From positions 1-21,028 of IMG/VR virus record IMGVR_UViG_3300021365_000145: DNA of 21,028 nucleotides, one strand, 5' to 3'. The notes under the pieces are model-generated. The model did no database searches, was not told the DNA's origin, and saw nothing but the letters and a program-made list of their open reading frames with translations. The position numbers and the translations under genes are program-made. Source of the DNA: a virus. This document shows positions 19,711 to 21,028 of the stretch, in pieces (within the stretch, counting starts at the first letter, position 1; each line of letters starts with the position of its first letter).

Positions 19711-21028
19711 AAGAAGTAACAATAGATATACAGGCTGCTGCATTTCCAGATCAATTTGTTTCTGACGCTACAAAAGACACTGTAGAGTATGGATTACAAA
19801 TAGGTCAAGCAATACAATACGAATGGTTTAGAAGAGACAGCGGCTCATGTAGATTTTATAGTCAATGGAGCGAGTTCATGCGATTACGTTTGTATGCTAG
19901 AGGAGAGCAATCCGTAGCAAAATACAAAAATGAATTAGCAATAGATGGCGACTTAAGTTATCTCAATTTAGATTGGTCACCCGTACCTATAATCCCAAAG
20001 TTTGTCGACATCGTGGTAAACGGAATGTCAGACAGACTTTTTAAAGTTAAGGCCTACGCTGAGGACGCATTGTCTGCTGAGAAAAGAAATGAGTTTCAAG
20101 AAATGGTAGAAGGTGAAGTATTAGCAAAACCTTTATTTGAACAACTACAAGCAGATTTTAATGTTAATGCATTTACATTGAATCCAGATGAACTACCAGA
20201 AAGTGATGATGAAATGGAGTTGTTCATGCAAATGAAATACAAGCCTGCTATTGAAATAGCACAAGAAACGGCTATTGATACGTTAATGGCTGAAAACCAT
20301 TATAATGATATTAGAAGTAGAGTTGATTACGATTTAACAACAATAGGTATTGGAATTACTAAACATGAATTTTTACCTGGCTCTGGTGTGAAACTAGATT
20401 ATGTAGATCCAGCTAATGTTGTTTATAGTTATACGGAAGATCCGTATTTTAAAGATTGCTTTTATTGGGGTGAAATAAAAACAGTTCCAATGACAGAACT
20501 AATTAAAATTGATCCAGATCTGACAAATGACGATTTAAACCAGATTGCTAAGTACAGTCAATCATGGTATAATTATTTTAATACTGCGCAGTTTTACGAG
20601 AACAGCATGTTCTATAGAGATACTGCAACATTAATGTATTTTAATTATAAAACAACACATTCATTTGTCTACAAAAGAAAAAAATTAGCAGACGGATCAT
20701 ACAAGACGGTTGAAAAAGACGATCAGTTTAATCCTCCTCAGGAAATGATGGAAGAAGGAAAGTTTGAAAAGGTAACTAAAAGAATTGACGTATGGTATGA
20801 TGGTGTTATGGTTATGGGAACTAATATTGTTCTGCAATGGAAATTATCTGAAAACATGGTAAGACCTAAATCCTCTAACCAATTTGCTATGCCTAATTAT
20901 GTTGCATCAGCACCTAGAATGTACAAAGGATCTTTAGAGTCTTTAGTTAGAAGAATGATTCCGTTTGCAGATTTAATACAAATGACACATCTTAAAATCC
21001 AACAAGTGGTATCAAGAGTTGTGCCAGA
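19707..21028 (+). CDS. Portal protein, N-terminal 440 residues (truncated by window end)
   Basis: The frame is open from the ATG at 19707 (overlapping the terminase TGA as ATGA) to the last base, with 440 complete codons visible. Residues 64-110 contain YARGEQSVAKYKNELAIDGD, LSYLNLDWSPVPIIPKFVDI and VVNGMSDRLF, which look like the N-terminal part of portal proteins of crAss-like and related Bacteroidetes podoviruses. Acidic helical stretches (NPDELPESDDEMELF, about 165-180) and VKLDYVDPANVVYSYTEDPY (about 230-250) follow. The position right after terL is the standard place for the portal, the dodecameric ring through which DNA enters. The C-terminus is beyond the window. Identification is by pattern memory plus synteny. 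Confidence 0.8.
   Translation, partial: MKEVTIDIQAAAFPDQFVSDATKDTVEYGLQIGQAIQYEWFRRDSGSCRFYSQWSEFMRLRLYARGEQSVAKYKNELAIDGDLSYLNLDWSPVPIIPKFVDIVVNGMSDRLFKVKAYAEDALSAEKRNEFQEMVEGEVLAKPLFEQLQADFNVNAFTLNPDELPESDDEMELFMQMKYKPAIEIAQETAIDTLMAENHYNDIRSRVDYDLTTIGIGITKHEFLPGSGVKLDYVDPANVVYSYTEDPYFKDCFYWGEIKTVPMTELIKIDPDLTNDDLNQIAKYSQSWYNYFNTAQFYENSMFYRDTATLMYFNYKTTHSFVYKRKKLADGSYKTVEKDDQFNPPQEMMEEGKFEKVTKRIDVWYDGVMVMGTNIVLQWKLSENMVRPKSSNQFAMPNYVASAPRMYKGSLESLVRRMIPFADLIQMTHLKIQQVVSRVVP

Noticed and set aside
1-21028. tRNA genes, integrase, attachment sites or insertion sequences
   Set aside because: All gaps between genes are below 60 bases and none shows a tRNA-like fold or terminal inverted repeats; no recombinase or transposase motif is present in any frame read.

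Overview
The window is one continuous, all-plus-strand stretch of late genes from a tailed bacteriophage (Caudoviricetes). The host is most likely a Bacteroidota bacterium, probably an aquatic flavobacterium. The reasons are AT-rich DNA, leaders without clear Shine-Dalgarno sequences, repeated TAnnTTTG boxes (the Bacteroidetes sigma-factor -7 element) in front of genes, and small proteins of a style seen in Bacteroidetes phages. The large terminase and the portal fragment look to me like those of crAss-like (Crassvirales-type) podoviruses; this is an impression from memory and was not tested by search.

Layout. 1-711: the tail of an upstream gene, then four micro-genes, one carrying a CDGSH-like CxC...CDGSH pattern and one a CGC motif. 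751-1284: a small beta-rich structural protein. 1278-2520: a compact lysis cassette with overlapping ends (two tiny ORFs, the second a one-TM membrane protein; an M15 peptidase endolysin; a proline-rich Rz1-like lipoprotein; a GTA-type holin). 2559-15579: a roughly 13-kb adhesion locus with two beta-rich fibre-like proteins, three long fibres that each end in a Peptidase_S74 self-cleaving chaperone, one small adhesin-like protein, and two paralogous 120-aa proteins, each directly after an S74 fibre. 15633-17483: a coiled-coil protein, a second MARIS-type structural protein, a 74-aa protein, a protein that reads as two divergent GroES/Cpn10-like modules in tandem, and a short helical protein in the place of a small terminase. 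17461-19710: the large terminase. 19707 to the window end: a portal protein cut off after 440 residues.

How it works together. The terminase and portal package DNA, the double Cpn10-like protein may help fold capsid proteins (inference), the fibre array gives the particle several different receptor-binding trimers matured by S74 autocleavage, and the lysis cassette releases progeny. Recognisable -7 elements before several fibre and accessory genes suggest that host-type RNA polymerase re-initiates inside the late region. Every gap between genes is shorter than 60 bases. I see no tRNA, integrase, reverse transcriptase, insertion sequence, CRISPR array or minus-strand gene.
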